From positions 1 through 58,018 of the forward strand of contig JAJDCQ010000209.1 of NCBI GenBank assembly GCA_029260755.1: a stretch of DNA of 58,018 bases. The letters are read 5' to 3'. The notes under the pieces are model-generated. The model was not told the origin of the DNA. It saw only the letters and a list, made by a program, of their open reading frames with translations, and made no database searches. How positions within the stretch are numbered: the stretch's first letter is position 1; each line of letters starts with the position of its first letter. Position numbers and translations under genes: made by a program. The stretch comes from Planctomycetota bacterium. GTDB lineage: Bacteria; Planctomycetota; J058; JAJDCQ01. Of the stretch, positions 25,052 through 34,037 are shown piece by piece.

Positions 25052-25444
25052 ATGCCCCACGCGCTCTCGAAGTTCCCCGTCCACCTCGGACCCGGCGCCA
25101 CCGCCGTCACCCAGCCCGAGTTCACCGGCGGCATGGAGTGGTATGCCGGCTACGGCGAGCGCCACGCCGGCGACGGCGTCGAGGGGCGGCTGGTCTCGAT
25201 GCACACGTTCGAGGCGCCATGGGACTCCTGGGAGATGCATCCCCTGGGCCACGAGGTCGTGATCTGCACCGCCGGCGAGCTCACGCTGGTCCAGGAGATC
25301 GACGGGAAGACGGTGAAGACGATCCTGCGCGCCGGCGAGTACGCGATCAACGAACCCGGCGTCTGGCACACCGCCGACGCGTCGGGGCCGACGACGGCGG
25401 TCTTCATCACGGCCGGCGCGGGCACCGAGCAGCGGCCGCGCTGA
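25052..25444 (+). CDS. Cupin-fold protein
   Basis: The 130-residue product contains a single cupin barrel. EMHPLGHEVVICTAGELTLV resembles motif 1, with the PxGxEV pattern and only one histidine of the usual HxH pair. NEPGVWHTADAS resembles motif 2, with PxxxWH. The ATG at 25052 has GGAGG six to ten bases upstream, so the 18 bases of frame before it are not used. The C-terminal 14 codons and following bases are duplicated 531 bases downstream. Cupins of this size can be isomerases, dioxygenases or sugar/ligand-binding proteins, and the substrate cannot be told from the sequence. Confidence 0.85.
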   Translation: MPHALSKFPVHLGPGATAVTQPEFTGGMEWYAGYGERHAGDGVEGRLVSMHTFEAPWDSWEMHPLGHEVVICTAGELTLVQEIDGKTVKTILRAGEYAINEPGVWHTADASGPTTAVFITAGAGTEQRPR

Positions 25445-25484
25445 GGCGTACCCCTCGTCAGCGCCGCCGCGGCAACGACACGAG
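25402..25484 (+). repeat. Direct repeat, left copy (cupin 3' end)
   Basis: The bases from CTTCATCACGGCCGG through the cupin stop recur at 25933. After a short diverged spacer, CCTCGTCAGCGCCGCCGCGG at 25452 matches 25992. The second block is the 3' end of the WD40 kinase gene, so this copy contains a duplicate of both convergent gene ends. Confidence 0.85.
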
Positions 25485-25534
25485 AGCTGGGTGCGGGCTC
25501 GCGCTTGCTCTCGAGCAAACCGATTCTCGTAAAG

Positions 25535-25975
25535 ATGACGATGAAGGCTCGAACTTCCCTGATTCCGTCGTGGCTGCCCAGCGTCGTGTGGGCGATCCTC
25601 GTCGCGATCGCCGGCGTCGTGCCGGCACTGAGTCTCATGGCGCCTGAACCCGAGGGTTGCCCGTACGCCGAGTTCGATGGCGCGCTCGAGGTTCGGCTGG
25701 TTCGATTCGCCACGGCTGCGATCGACGCGTGTGTCGTCGCGCTGGTTCTCGGCTCTCTGTGGAGAGACCGTCTCCAGCGCCCCGGGTTCGTGCTCTGCTG
25801 CGCGGCGCTGGTTCCCTGCGCGCTGGAAGCGCATCTCAGAGTCGGGGGTCACTACGGCGAGGTGGCTGACAAGTCGGTTGGCTTCGAGTTCGTCCAGGTG
25901 ATCGCCGTCGCTGCCGGGCTATGGAGCCTCTACTTCATCACGGCCGGCGCGGGCACCGAGCAGCGGCCGCGCTGA
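25535..25975 (+). CDS. Small polytopic membrane protein with a borrowed C-terminus
   Basis: The 146-residue product has about four hydrophobic segments (VVWAILVAIAGVVPALSL, ATAAIDACVVALVLGSLW, GFVLCCAALVPCALEA, EFVQVIAVAAGLWSLYF). The last 14 residues, FITAGAGTEQRPR and neighbours, are identical to the end of the cupin because the gene runs into the right copy of the direct repeat. The original C-terminus was therefore replaced or the gene inserted here. No family is recognised. The start is uncertain: ATG 25535 or 25541 are best, and 25505 is possible. G+C is a little lower than in its neighbours. Confidence 0.6.
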   Translation: MTMKARTSLIPSWLPSVVWAILVAIAGVVPALSLMAPEPEGCPYAEFDGALEVRLVRFATAAIDACVVALVLGSLWRDRLQRPGFVLCCAALVPCALEAHLRVGGHYGEVADKSVGFEFVQVIAVAAGLWSLYFITAGAGTEQRPR

Positions 25976-26024
25976 GCCTCCGGGCTCCGACGCCTCGTCA
26001 GCGCCGCCGCGGCGACGGCACGAG
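25933..26024 (+). repeat. Direct repeat, right copy (also the WD40 kinase 3' end)
   Basis: This copy begins with the block identical to the cupin end and ends with the block that is the true end of the WD40 kinase gene (minus strand, stop at 25998). The two repeat copies enclose the small membrane protein gene. Confidence 0.85.
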
Positions 26025-29000
26025 CTGATCCTCTCCCGTCACGAGCTCGAGCTCGTGTCCACGGGTGATGAGGCCGGTCCGGATGCGCGCCTCGGCGACG
26101 AGGGCGTCGAGGCCGGCCTGGAGCGGCGCCACGTCCCAGAGGCGGACGGTTCCGTCGTCCGCCGTGGCGGCCAGCCAGTCGCCGTCGGGGGAGAAGGCGG
26201 TTCTCCAGACCGCGCTCGTGTGGTCCGACACCGTCCCGAACGGCCGTCCGTCGGTCGCGTCGAGCAGGGTGATGGACCCGTCCTTCATCCCCGCGGCGAG
26301 GAGGCGCTCATCGGGGCTGATCGAGACGTGCTGGACGCGCCCGGCGAGGATGCGGCTCGTCCACAGGAGCCGACCGCTCGCGACGTCGTGCAGGCGCAGG
26401 TTGCTCGCGTCGTTCCGGAGCAGCTCGGCGAGCGCGGGGACCACCGCGCGCAGCCCGCCCGCGAACACCGCGGGCTGGGCGACGAGGAGCTCGCGTGACG
26501 CGGGGACGCTCCTCCTCTGCCCGTCGAGCGTCTCCGAGTACATCACGCCGTCCTTGCCGACCCAGACGACGGCGTCGCCGCGCTCGTCCAGTCCGATGAT
26601 GTGCGCCGGCTCCGCGGTCTCGATCACGGTCTGGGTCTCCTCGCCCCTCGCTCGCCACCGCACGAGCCGGCTCGGCGCCTCCTTCGGCGAGAAGAGGGCG
26701 AGGACTTCGCCGGACTCACGGATCCGCAGCTCCCGCGCGCGCCCGAGGCCGGTCTCGACCTCGCCCACGGCTCGCCACGGCGCGTCGGGCGCCACCTCCT
26801 CGGGCCCCTCGAACGCGTGGAGGACGCCCTTCGCGCCCGCGGCGGCGAGGCGCTCGCCGGTCCGATCGAAGGCGAGCACGGAGATCCCCTCTCCGTCGGG
26901 GCACGTCGCTGTCCCGAGACGACGGGGGCGGCCGTCGGCCTCGCCCGGGGCGACCGCGAAGACCCGGGACGTCGCGTCGCGGATCGAGCCGGTCGCGAGG
27001 CGCCGCCCGTCGCCGCTCCACGCGAGCGCGCCCGCCGAACCCTCGTGGCGCGTGAGCACGACGCCGTGGCGGCGCGGCGGGAGGTCCCACCGACGCACCC
27101 CTCCGTTCGCGTGCGCCGCGACGAGCCAGCCTCCGCTCGCGGCGAACGCGATCGACTCCACCGCGCCGGGCTCCCCGGGAATGACGGTGAGCTCCGCGCG
27201 ATCCGCGACGCTCCAGACCCGCACCGTGCCCCCGGCGTCTCCCGACGCGAGGCGCGCTCCGTCGACCGAGAAGGCGAGCGCGGTGACGCGCCGGGCGTGC
27301 CCGCGGAGCCGCGCGGGGCCGGCGTCGTCGGACGCCCGCGCGTCCCAGAGACGGACGACGCCCTCGTTGCCCGCGGTCGCCAGCGCGTCGCCCGCGAGGG
27401 CGATCACCCTCGCCTCGACCTCCGCGACGCGGACCTCGCGCCGCTTCGCGCTCGCCTTCACGTCCCAGACGGCGATCACGTCGCCATCCTGAACGGCGAG
27501 GCTCGATCCGTCGCCGGACAGATCGAGGCCGGCCGTCCCGACCTCGCCCGCCGGGAGAGGGCGAGCGCGCCCCGTCGTTCCGTCTACGACGAACAGCTCG
27601 TCGCGGGCGACGACCGCGGCGATCGGGGCGCGCGACGCGATCGACGAGACGCTCGAGACGGGCGGGCAGTCGAGGACGGCTCGGCGTTCGGTCGTCCCGT
27701 CGCGCCCGATCAGGAGGAGCTCGTCGCCCTCGATCGAGCGAACCGCCGCGTCCGCCCACGCGACGGTGCCCGGAGTCGTCGTCAACCGGAGCGGGTCGCC
27801 CGAGGGGCCGCCGTTCTCGGCCGGGTCGCGCGCCAGCGTCGCGAGGGCGGCGCCGCTGCTCGGGTCGAGCACGACGGCGTCCCGGCGCCGCCGCCCCGTG
27901 ACCGACGTCCCGTCGGGAGCGACCTCCACCTCCCTCACGTGGCCGCCCGGGAGGCCGGGCGCCCGGAGCCGCGGCGCGAGATCCGCCGCGCGGATGAGCT
28001 CGATCCCGTGCCGCGTCGCGGTCAGGGCGATGACGTCGGGCCCCCACTCGACCCGTCCGGCCTCGGGCAGCTCGACCGGCGCGACGGCGGCATCGTCCAG
28101 GTCGATGATGCGGGTGTGGCCTCCGGAGGCGTCGGCCGAGACGACGGCCAGTCGACCGCCCCTCGGATCGGCGGCGAGCGCGAGGACGCGCCGCGCCTCG
28201 GGATGCGGGACCGGGCGCGCCTCGCCTCCGTCCTCGGTCGGGTGCAGGAGGATGGGCCGGCCCCCTCCGGCGCTCACGATCGACCGCCCGTCGGTCGTCC
28301 ACGCGACGGCGGTCACCGGGGCGCCGTGCTCGAGGCGCATCCGCTCGACGCCGTCCGCGACATCGAAGACGACGACGTCGCCCCCCTCGGTGCCCACGGC
28401 GATCGCTGCTCCGTCGGGTCGGAATCGGGGCGCAACGGCGTGGCGGCGGAGGGCCATCCCGGCCCCGTGGGTGTCGAAACGCCGCGCGGTTGGAAGGAGG
28501 ACGGTTCGCGTCTCCCACGTCGCCGTGTCGATCAACGCGACCGAGCCGTCGGGGCTTCCCGCGGCGATCACGTCGCCGCGGGGGCTCCACTCGATGACGT
28601 GGATCCGCCGCCCGGCGGCTCGCGTGACCGACCGCGGCTCGGTTCCCGACGCGACGTCCCAGACCCGGAGGGCGTCCTGCCGGATCGTAGCCGTCGCGAT
28701 CCTTGCGCCTTCCGGGCTCCAGGCGATCGCCTCCACCATCATGGCGTGCGGGAGCACCGTGGGCCGAAGCCGCCCGCTCGCCGTCTCCCAGAGCTGGACG
28801 CCCTTCACCGGATCCGCCGTGGCGAGCGTCCGGCCGTCGGCGGAGAGGGCCGCGGCCCGAACCCGGACTCCCATCGTCGGCGCGACCCAGCGCAGGCGCG
28901 CGGACCGATCGCGAGCATCCGCGAGGAGCAGCCGCGTGCCGGCGCGGTCATCGAGGTGAAGCGCCCCGGCGAGCGTCGCCCAGGCCTCGACCGACCGCCG

Positions 29001-29507
29001 TTCGCGCAGCAGCCGGCGGGACCGCTCGACGAGCGCCCCGGCCAGGTACCGCTCGGCCTCGCCACGCGACACCTCGGCGACGTCGGCCTGTTCGAGCGCG
29101 CGCGCCTCGGCCTTCCGCGCGCCCCCCTCGGCGTCGCGCGCTCGCTCGCGTTCGTACCGGGCGCTCTCGAGGGCGTTGTTGATCTCGGCGAACGAGTACG
29201 CCGCGAAGGCGATCCCCGAGACGGCGCCCCCGATCGTCACGAGCGCGAGCGCGGCGAGGGCCGCCGCGAGCGCGCGGTTCCGGCGCGTCCAGCGACCGAG
29301 CTTTTCGACCCGGCCGATCGGCCGTGCGAGGATCGGCTCGCCGGCGAGGAAACGGTCGAGATCGGCGGCGACCTCGGCGCCGGACGCGTAGCGGCGATCC
29401 GGGAGCTTCTCGAGGCACCGGAGGGCGATCGTCTCGAGGTCGCGATGAACGTTCGGATCGCGCCGGGACGGCGGCTCGGGCTCGCGGGCGAGCACCTGGT
29501 GGATCAC
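25998..29507 (-). CDS. WD40-repeat part of a split Ser/Thr kinase
   Basis: This 1169-residue frame begins in the C-lobe of a kinase (IHQVLAREPEPPSRRDPNVH, LETIALRCLEKLPDRRYASG, the usual end of Planctomycetota kinases). It continues with one membrane helix (ALAAALAALALVTIGGAVSG), a coiled coil of Glu/Arg/Ala, and then at least ten WD40 blades (for example FSVDGARLASGDAGGTVRVW and FSPDGDWLAATADDGTVRLW) to the end. It is the continuation of the kinase frame at 29504-30214, from which it is separated by a frameshift near 29553. Its GTG at 29507 overlaps the TGA of that frame (GTGA), so re-initiation is possible, but the kinase fold would then be cut between two chains. Restored, the protein would be about 1400 residues. 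Confidence 0.85.
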   Translation of the reverse strand: MIHQVLAREPEPPSRRDPNVHRDLETIALRCLEKLPDRRYASGAEVAADLDRFLAGEPILARPIGRVEKLGRWTRRNRALAAALAALALVTIGGAVSGIAFAAYSFAEINNALESARYERERARDAEGGARKAEARALEQADVAEVSRGEAERYLAGALVERSRRLLRERRSVEAWATLAGALHLDDRAGTRLLLADARDRSARLRWVAPTMGVRVRAAALSADGRTLATADPVKGVQLWETASGRLRPTVLPHAMMVEAIAWSPEGARIATATIRQDALRVWDVASGTEPRSVTRAAGRRIHVIEWSPRGDVIAAGSPDGSVALIDTATWETRTVLLPTARRFDTHGAGMALRRHAVAPRFRPDGAAIAVGTEGGDVVVFDVADGVERMRLEHGAPVTAVAWTTDGRSIVSAGGGRPILLHPTEDGGEARPVPHPEARRVLALAADPRGGRLAVVSADASGGHTRIIDLDDAAVAPVELPEAGRVEWGPDVIALTATRHGIELIRAADLAPRLRAPGLPGGHVREVEVAPDGTSVTGRRRRDAVVLDPSSGAALATLARDPAENGGPSGDPLRLTTTPGTVAWADAAVRSIEGDELLLIGRDGTTERRAVLDCPPVSSVSSIASRAPIAAVVARDELFVVDGTTGRARPLPAGEVGTAGLDLSGDGSSLAVQDGDVIAVWDVKASAKRREVRVAEVEARVIALAGDALATAGNEGVVRLWDARASDDAGPARLRGHARRVTALAFSVDGARLASGDAGGTVRVWSVADRAELTVIPGEPGAVESIAFAASGGWLVAAHANGGVRRWDLPPRRHGVVLTRHEGSAGALAWSGDGRRLATGSIRDATSRVFAVAPGEADGRPRRLGTATCPDGEGISVLAFDRTGERLAAAGAKGVLHAFEGPEEVAPDAPWRAVGEVETGLGRARELRIRESGEVLALFSPKEAPSRLVRWRARGEETQTVIETAEPAHIIGLDERGDAVVWVGKDGVMYSETLDGQRRSVPASRELLVAQPAVFAGGLRAVVPALAELLRNDASNLRLHDVASGRLLWTSRILAGRVQHVSISPDERLLAAGMKDGSITLLDATDGRPFGTVSDHTSAVWRTAFSPDGDWLAATADDGTVRLWDVAPLQAGLDALVAEARIRTGLITRGHELELVTGEDQLVPSPRRR

Positions 29508-30214
29508 CTCGAGGAGGGTCTCCCCATCGAAGGGCGGCGCCCCGACGAGCGCATGTAGAGCACGCCGCCCAGCCCGTAGACGTCCGCGGGCGGGCCGACG
29601 CCGTCGCCGGCGCGGTCACCGCGCGCCTGCTCGGGAGCGACGTACTGGGGCGTGCCCAGGAGCTGCCCGGTCTTGGTGAGGGAGCCATCGGTGTCGGCGA
29701 GGTCGTGGGCGAGGCCGAAGTCGGTGAGGTGCGGCCGGCCTTCGGGATCAATGATGACGTTCTGCGGCTTCACGTCGCGATGCAGGATGCCCTCGCGGTG
29801 CGCGTGATCGAGGGCGAGCCCGAGGTCGCGGATGATCTCGGCGACCCGACGGGGCGGGATCCGACCGCGCTCGACGAGCGCGTCGAGCGGCTCACCGTCG
29901 ATCAGGTCCATCACGATGAACGGACGCCCCTCGTGAACTCCGACCTCGTGGACCGCGACGATGCCGGGATGGCGGATCCGACCGGCGGCCCGCGCCTCGC
30001 GCGTGAAGCGATCGAGCCTCTGCGGGCTGCCCCCAGGGTCGATCACCATCTTGATCGCGACGTCCCGGGCGAGGGCGGGGTCTCGAGCGCGGTAGACGAC
30101 TCCCATGCCGCCGCGGCCGAGCTGGCCCGTCACGACGTAGCGACCGATGCGAGCGATCCCGTCGCCGGGGGGGGGTGCGGCGGCAGGACGGGACGGCGGA
30201 CCCGATCCGCTCAT
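29504..30214 (-). CDS. Kinase-domain part of the split WD40 kinase
   Basis: The 236-residue frame has the N-lobe and catalytic centre of a Ser/Thr kinase: GRGGMGVVY (34-42), K55 in VAIK, HRDVKPQN with D147, DFG at 165, and GTPQYVAPEQ. After GGVLY at residue 220 the frame goes out of register. The expected continuation (ALVGAPPFDGETLLEVIHQV) is found in the next frame, which belongs to the 1169-residue WD40 gene. Two extra bases (AT at about 29553-29554), or one missing base, explain this. The ATG at 30214 is chosen for its upstream GGGAG; upstream residues are Arg-rich shadow. It is divergent from the esterase gene, with 122 bases between starts. Confidence 0.82.
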   Translation of the reverse strand: MSGSGPPSRPAAAPPPGDGIARIGRYVVTGQLGRGGMGVVYRARDPALARDVAIKMVIDPGGSPQRLDRFTREARAAGRIRHPGIVAVHEVGVHEGRPFIVMDLIDGEPLDALVERGRIPPRRVAEIIRDLGLALDHAHREGILHRDVKPQNVIIDPEGRPHLTDFGLAHDLADTDGSLTKTGQLLGTPQYVAPEQARGDRAGDGVGPPADVYGLGGVLYMRSSGRRPSMGRPSSR

Positions 30215-30336
30215 GAGAAGGGTCTCCCTGAACGGGCGATGGCTCTCCTCGCCCGGGCGTGTCATTGTCCTCCGGCGTGCCCGCTGACGCCACCGGCGGA
30301 CCGCGCGCCGGCCCCGGGCCGGAGGCTGAAATCGAG

Positions 30337-31299
30337 ATGACACGACCCCGATTCGCCCCGACTCTCTCCGCGCTCGTCGCCGCGCTCGTCGCCGGCGGCT
30401 GCGCCGCTCCTCCCGATCGCTGGAAGCGACCGGGCGACCACCGCGGGGCGCTCGATCACTTTGGACGGCGGCGTGTCTTCTTCATCCACGTTCCGGACGG
30501 CTGGACCGCGGCGCGCCGCTGGCCGCTCGTGATCGCGCTCCACGGCGGCGGCGGCGCCGGGAGCAACATGGGCACGTTCACGGGGTTCGATGCGGTCGCC
30601 GATCGGGAGGGCTTCGTCGCGGTCTACCCGTCGGGGATCGATGCGCACTGGAACGATGGGCGGGCCGAGAAGGACCACACGGCGATCGCGGAGAACGTCG
30701 ACGACGTCGGCTTCATCCGGTCGCTCGTCGGCGTCGTCTCCTCGGCCCTGTCGATCGACCCCGACCGCGTCTACGTCGTCGGCATCTCGAACGGGGCGAT
30801 GATGACCTACCGCCTCGGGTGCGAGGCGACCGACCTCTTCGCCGCGGCGGCCGGCGCGATCCAGTCGATGCCCGTGACGATGCACGCCGAGGGTCGCCCG
30901 TCGCGGCCGCTCCCGATGATGATCATCGCCGGCGAGGACGATCCGCTCGTCCCCTTCGAGGGGGGAACCTCGCACTTCGCCGACCGGCCGCTCGCCGAGG
31001 TCGTCTCGTTCGCCGACACGGTCGCGTTCTGGCGCGCGGTCAACGGCTGCGTCGGCGAGCCCGAGGTGACGCGCCTCCCCGACGTCGCCCCCGACGACGG
31101 CACCCGCGTTCGCGTCGAGCGGCACGGCGGCGGCGACGCCCCCGTCGAGCTGTGGGTGATCGAGGGCGGCGGCCACGCCTGGCCCGGCGGCGGCAGCGTC
31201 TTCGAGACCCTCGTCTCTCACTGGAGCGGCACCGAGAGCGAGGACGTCGACGCGCCCGAGGTCGTCTGGGAGTTCTTCTCCCGGCACGCACGCCGCTAG
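30337..31299 (+). CDS. Secreted PHB-depolymerase/feruloyl-esterase family hydrolase
   Basis: This alpha/beta hydrolase of 320 residues resembles the LpqC/poly(3-hydroxybutyrate) depolymerase family. It has an export signal with a possible lipobox (LVAALVAGGC, Cys22), the oxyanion-hole segment LHGGGGAGSN, the nucleophile in VVGISNGAM (Ser151), an aspartate in IAGEDDPLVP and the histidine in GGGHAWPGG. All three catalytic residues are visible in order. The ATG at 30337 has GGAGG about 11 bases upstream. It probably cleaves an ester outside the cytoplasm, such as a polyhydroxyalkanoate or a feruloyl/acetyl ester on plant polymer; the substrate cannot be decided. Confidence 0.88.
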   Translation: MTRPRFAPTLSALVAALVAGGCAAPPDRWKRPGDHRGALDHFGRRRVFFIHVPDGWTAARRWPLVIALHGGGGAGSNMGTFTGFDAVADREGFVAVYPSGIDAHWNDGRAEKDHTAIAENVDDVGFIRSLVGVVSSALSIDPDRVYVVGISNGAMMTYRLGCEATDLFAAAAGAIQSMPVTMHAEGRPSRPLPMMIIAGEDDPLVPFEGGTSHFADRPLAEVVSFADTVAFWRAVNGCVGEPEVTRLPDVAPDDGTRVRVERHGGGDAPVELWVIEGGGHAWPGGGSVFETLVSHWSGTESEDVDAPEVVWEFFSRHARR

Positions 31300-31539
31300 A
31301 CGCTCGCCGTCCGTCCGTTCGGTCATCGTCCGCAACTCGGGCGTGGCAGCGACGATGCGACGGTTTGGGACCCACCTTTCGGTTGCGGTCTTTGGCTTCC
31401 AACGAGTTACGACTTCGGAACGCCCGTTGCGGCCGGTGTCTCTTCCTGGCGCCGGTGCCGGAAGGACCCCTGTCTCCGCTCGACCGTGTTGGGGGTCGCA
31501 CCCTTCCGAAGTCGACGCCGCACAGGAGAGAGAAAGCCT
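31300..31539. other. Leader region with a widely spaced inverted repeat
   Basis: CGACTTCGGAA (31410-31420) and its exact complement TTCCGAAGTCG (31504-31514) frame 83 bases just before the next gene. Transcribed, they could close a long stem-loop in the leader. No known riboswitch is recognised. Confidence 0.35.
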
Positions 31540-32643
31540 ATGAACCCGCCCGTTCGACGGACTCGCATCCTGCCGATCGTCACCGACGCCACCAGGTCCA
31601 TTGCCGCCGCGCTCCTCTGCGCCGCCCTCCTCACGATCCCGTCCGCCGCGACCGCCGGCGATGACGCGTTCCCCGAACAGACCCGGCCGTTCCAGGAGAA
31701 CCGGAAGACCGACCTCGTCGCCGTCTTCGGCACCTACGAGGCGCGCGCCGACCTGCCGGGCCGCATCTCCGCGGTCGCCGTCTCCCCCGACGGGACCGAG
31801 GTCACGGCCGGCCGCGGCGACTGGCGCACGATCGTCTGGAACATCGCCGAGAACCGCCGTCGCCTCGAGGTCGTCCGCGACCAGCAGTCGACCGAGTTCC
31901 TCACCTGGAGCCCGACCGGTCAGGCGCTCGTCTCGCGGAGCGACACCGGCCACCTCGAGCTCCACGACGCCGAGGCCGGCGACGACGCGTCCTCCTTGCC
32001 GACCGCGGCGACGACGCGCGTCAAGACGCTCGCGTTTTCACCCGATGGCAAGCTCCTCGCCACCGGCCACTGGTTCGGCACCGTCCGGGTGACCGACATC
32101 GCCCGCGGCACGGTGATCCGCACGTTCAAGCGCGCTCACTCCGGCCACGTGACCGCCGTCACGTTCCTCGGCAACGGCCAGCTCGTCTCGGCCGGCGGCG
32201 ACCGGGGCGGCCCGAGCCTCAAGGTGTGGGACGTCGCGACCGGCCGGCGCGTCTCGAAGAGCGCCTGGAAGAAGGGCTCGACCCAGAGCTGCCTCGCGTT
32301 CTCGCCCGATCGCAGCCGCGCCGCCCTCGCCGGGATCGGCTACCTCTTCGTCTGGGACTGCGAGTCCGGCCGGGCCGTCCACGAGCTCGGCAGCCCGCTC
32401 CGCGGCGCGTCGTTCTCGGCGGCCGCGTTCTCGCCCGACGGCAAGACGCTCGTCGGCTGCGTCGACGCCGCCGGTACGGGGCCGATCAAGGTCTACGACG
32501 CGACCACCGGCGCCGAGCTCGACACGATCGACCTCGGGCTCTCGGACGACGCCGGGACCGCCGTCGCCTTCCACCCCGACGGGAGCTCGTTCTTCGTCGG
32601 GACCGCGCGCGGCGTCGTCCTGCAGTTCGCCCTGCGGCCGTAG
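31540..32643 (+). CDS. Secreted WD40-like beta-propeller protein
   Basis: The 367-residue product has a signal peptide (SIAAALLCAALLTIPSAATA) and then six or seven WD40-like blades (AVSPDGTEVTAGRGDWRTIV, FSPDGKLLATGHWFGTVRVT, WDVATGRRVSKSAW, FHPDGSSFFVGTARGVV). No kinase or enzyme domain is attached. The ATG at 31540 is preceded by a strong AGGAGAG, so the in-frame residues from 31486 are not used. It is likely a periplasmic or surface scaffold for protein interactions. Its neighbours, an esterase and a stress protein, do not give a clear role. Confidence 0.85.
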   Translation: MNPPVRRTRILPIVTDATRSIAAALLCAALLTIPSAATAGDDAFPEQTRPFQENRKTDLVAVFGTYEARADLPGRISAVAVSPDGTEVTAGRGDWRTIVWNIAENRRRLEVVRDQQSTEFLTWSPTGQALVSRSDTGHLELHDAEAGDDASSLPTAATTRVKTLAFSPDGKLLATGHWFGTVRVTDIARGTVIRTFKRAHSGHVTAVTFLGNGQLVSAGGDRGGPSLKVWDVATGRRVSKSAWKKGSTQSCLAFSPDRSRAALAGIGYLFVWDCESGRAVHELGSPLRGASFSAAAFSPDGKTLVGCVDAAGTGPIKVYDATTGAELDTIDLGLSDDAGTAVAFHPDGSSFFVGTARGVVLQFALRP

Positions 32644-32753
32644 ACACAGAGAACGGGGAGGAATGCCCGACCGCCCTGCCGGGCGGAGGGAGAGGAAGAA
32701 GCGGCACCGGGCGCGTCCGAGCATCCCTCGGGCGCGCCCGGTTCGCATCTCGG

Positions 32754-33866
32754 TCAGCGCGCCCGGTGACCGGGATCGGTCCGGCGCGGCGCGGTCGTCC
32801 TCTCCCGACGCCGCCGCTGCGTCGTCGACTCGCGCCGGGACCGGCCCGGCGCCGCGCGTCGATCTCGCGGTGCCGCGCAGGCGGCGCGCTCGCGCGCGGA
32901 CGCGGAGATCGGCCGCGTCGCCGTTCCGCGCGGCCCGGCCAGGAGCCCGTCGGCGCCCTCGGGCAGAACCAGGACCGGACAGCGAGCGTTGCAGACGATG
33001 CTCTCCGCGACGCTGCCGAACAGCATCCGGGCGAGCCCACGCCGCCGCGTCGTCCCGGCGATCACGAGGTCGACGTCCTCGCGCTCGGCGCACTCGGCGA
33101 TCGCGGCGGCCGGCTTCCCGCGCCGGACGAAGCTCCGCACCGTGACGCCGGGCTCGGCGCGCCGCGCCGTCTCGAGTCGATAGCGCGCGAGCTCGCGCCA
33201 CGCATCGAAGACCTGGTCGCGATCACGCGGCGCGCCGGCGACGGCGCCCCCGAGCCATCCCTCGGTCGGGACGTCGTCGGGGACGACGCGGACCAGATGC
33301 AGCTCCGCGCCCGTCGCCGACGCGAGCTGCAGCGCCTCGTCGACGGCGCGCTGCGACGCCGGGAGGAGGTCGGTCGCGACCAGGATCCGCCGCAGTCGAA
33401 GCCGCTCCTCGGCGACGCGATCGCCGGTCTCCGGCAACGCGAGCACCGGACAGGGGGCGCCCCGGATCAGCTCCCACGCGACGCTGCCCGAGAGCAGGCG
33501 GGCGAGGCCGCGCCGGTCGTGCGTGCCGACGACGATCAGGCCGGCGCTCCGGTCGCGCGCCTCGGCCAGGATCTCGTCGACGGGGTGGCCGAACCGGACG
33601 GCCACGTCGGCCTCGCGCCCTCCGTGGGGGAGCTCCTCCCGGAGACGTTCGGCGATCGGGCCACGCACCGCGTCGGCCCGGACATCGAGGATGAAGGGGT
33701 CGCTGACCGCGGCGTGCATCGGCAGCTCGGCGACGGCGTCGAGCACCGAGAGCACCCGGAGCCGCCCGCCGAACCGACCGCGCACGGCCGCCGCGAGCCG
33801 CAGGGCGCGTTCGGGCCACGGGCCCGCCCCGATCGGAACGAGAATCTCCCCGTCTGGACGCAGCAT
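32754..33866 (-). CDS. Tandem universal stress protein (two UspA domains)
   Basis: The 370-residue product carries two UspA folds. The first starts EILVPIGAGPWPERALRLAA and ends with VVGTHDRRGLARLLSGSVAW and CPVLALP. The second starts RRILVATDLLPASQRAVDEA and ends IAGTTRRRGLARMLFGSVAE and CPVLVLP. The GxxG-(9)-G(S/T) nucleotide motif is present in both. After the second domain there is an Arg/Ala-rich tail of about 55 residues that reads like out-of-frame sequence, so the natural stop may have been lost by a small frameshift. The ATG at 33866 has GAGGAGGAAGG upstream. The protein is cytoplasmic; tandem Usp proteins bind ATP and respond to stress. Confidence 0.9.
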   Translation of the reverse strand: MLRPDGEILVPIGAGPWPERALRLAAAVRGRFGGRLRVLSVLDAVAELPMHAAVSDPFILDVRADAVRGPIAERLREELPHGGREADVAVRFGHPVDEILAEARDRSAGLIVVGTHDRRGLARLLSGSVAWELIRGAPCPVLALPETGDRVAEERLRLRRILVATDLLPASQRAVDEALQLASATGAELHLVRVVPDDVPTEGWLGGAVAGAPRDRDQVFDAWRELARYRLETARRAEPGVTVRSFVRRGKPAAAIAECAEREDVDLVIAGTTRRRGLARMLFGSVAESIVCNARCPVLVLPEGADGLLAGPRGTATRPISASARERAACAAPRDRRAAPGRSRRESTTQRRRRERTTAPRRTDPGHRAR

Positions 33867-34037
33867 CGCCCTTCCTCCTCGCGAACCCGCGCGCCGACCG
33901 TGCAACCGTCGCGCCGTTCGACCCGACATCTCAAGGGCCTGGGGAGCGACCACTTTCGCGGGCGGATCGGGCCGGCCCCGAGCGAGATCATCCGCGTCGC
34001 GGCGCGAGCCGGGGAAGATCCCCCGCGACAGGCCGCG

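Noticed and set aside
26601..29558. Plus-strand open frame of about 985 codons opposite the WD40 kinase
   Set aside because: Shadow of the WD40 repeats on the other strand; Arg-rich, no start context and no family resemblance.
29504..29560. Programmed frameshifting in the WD40 kinase
   Set aside because: No slippery heptamer or downstream pseudoknot is visible at the junction. A mutation or sequencing error is simpler.
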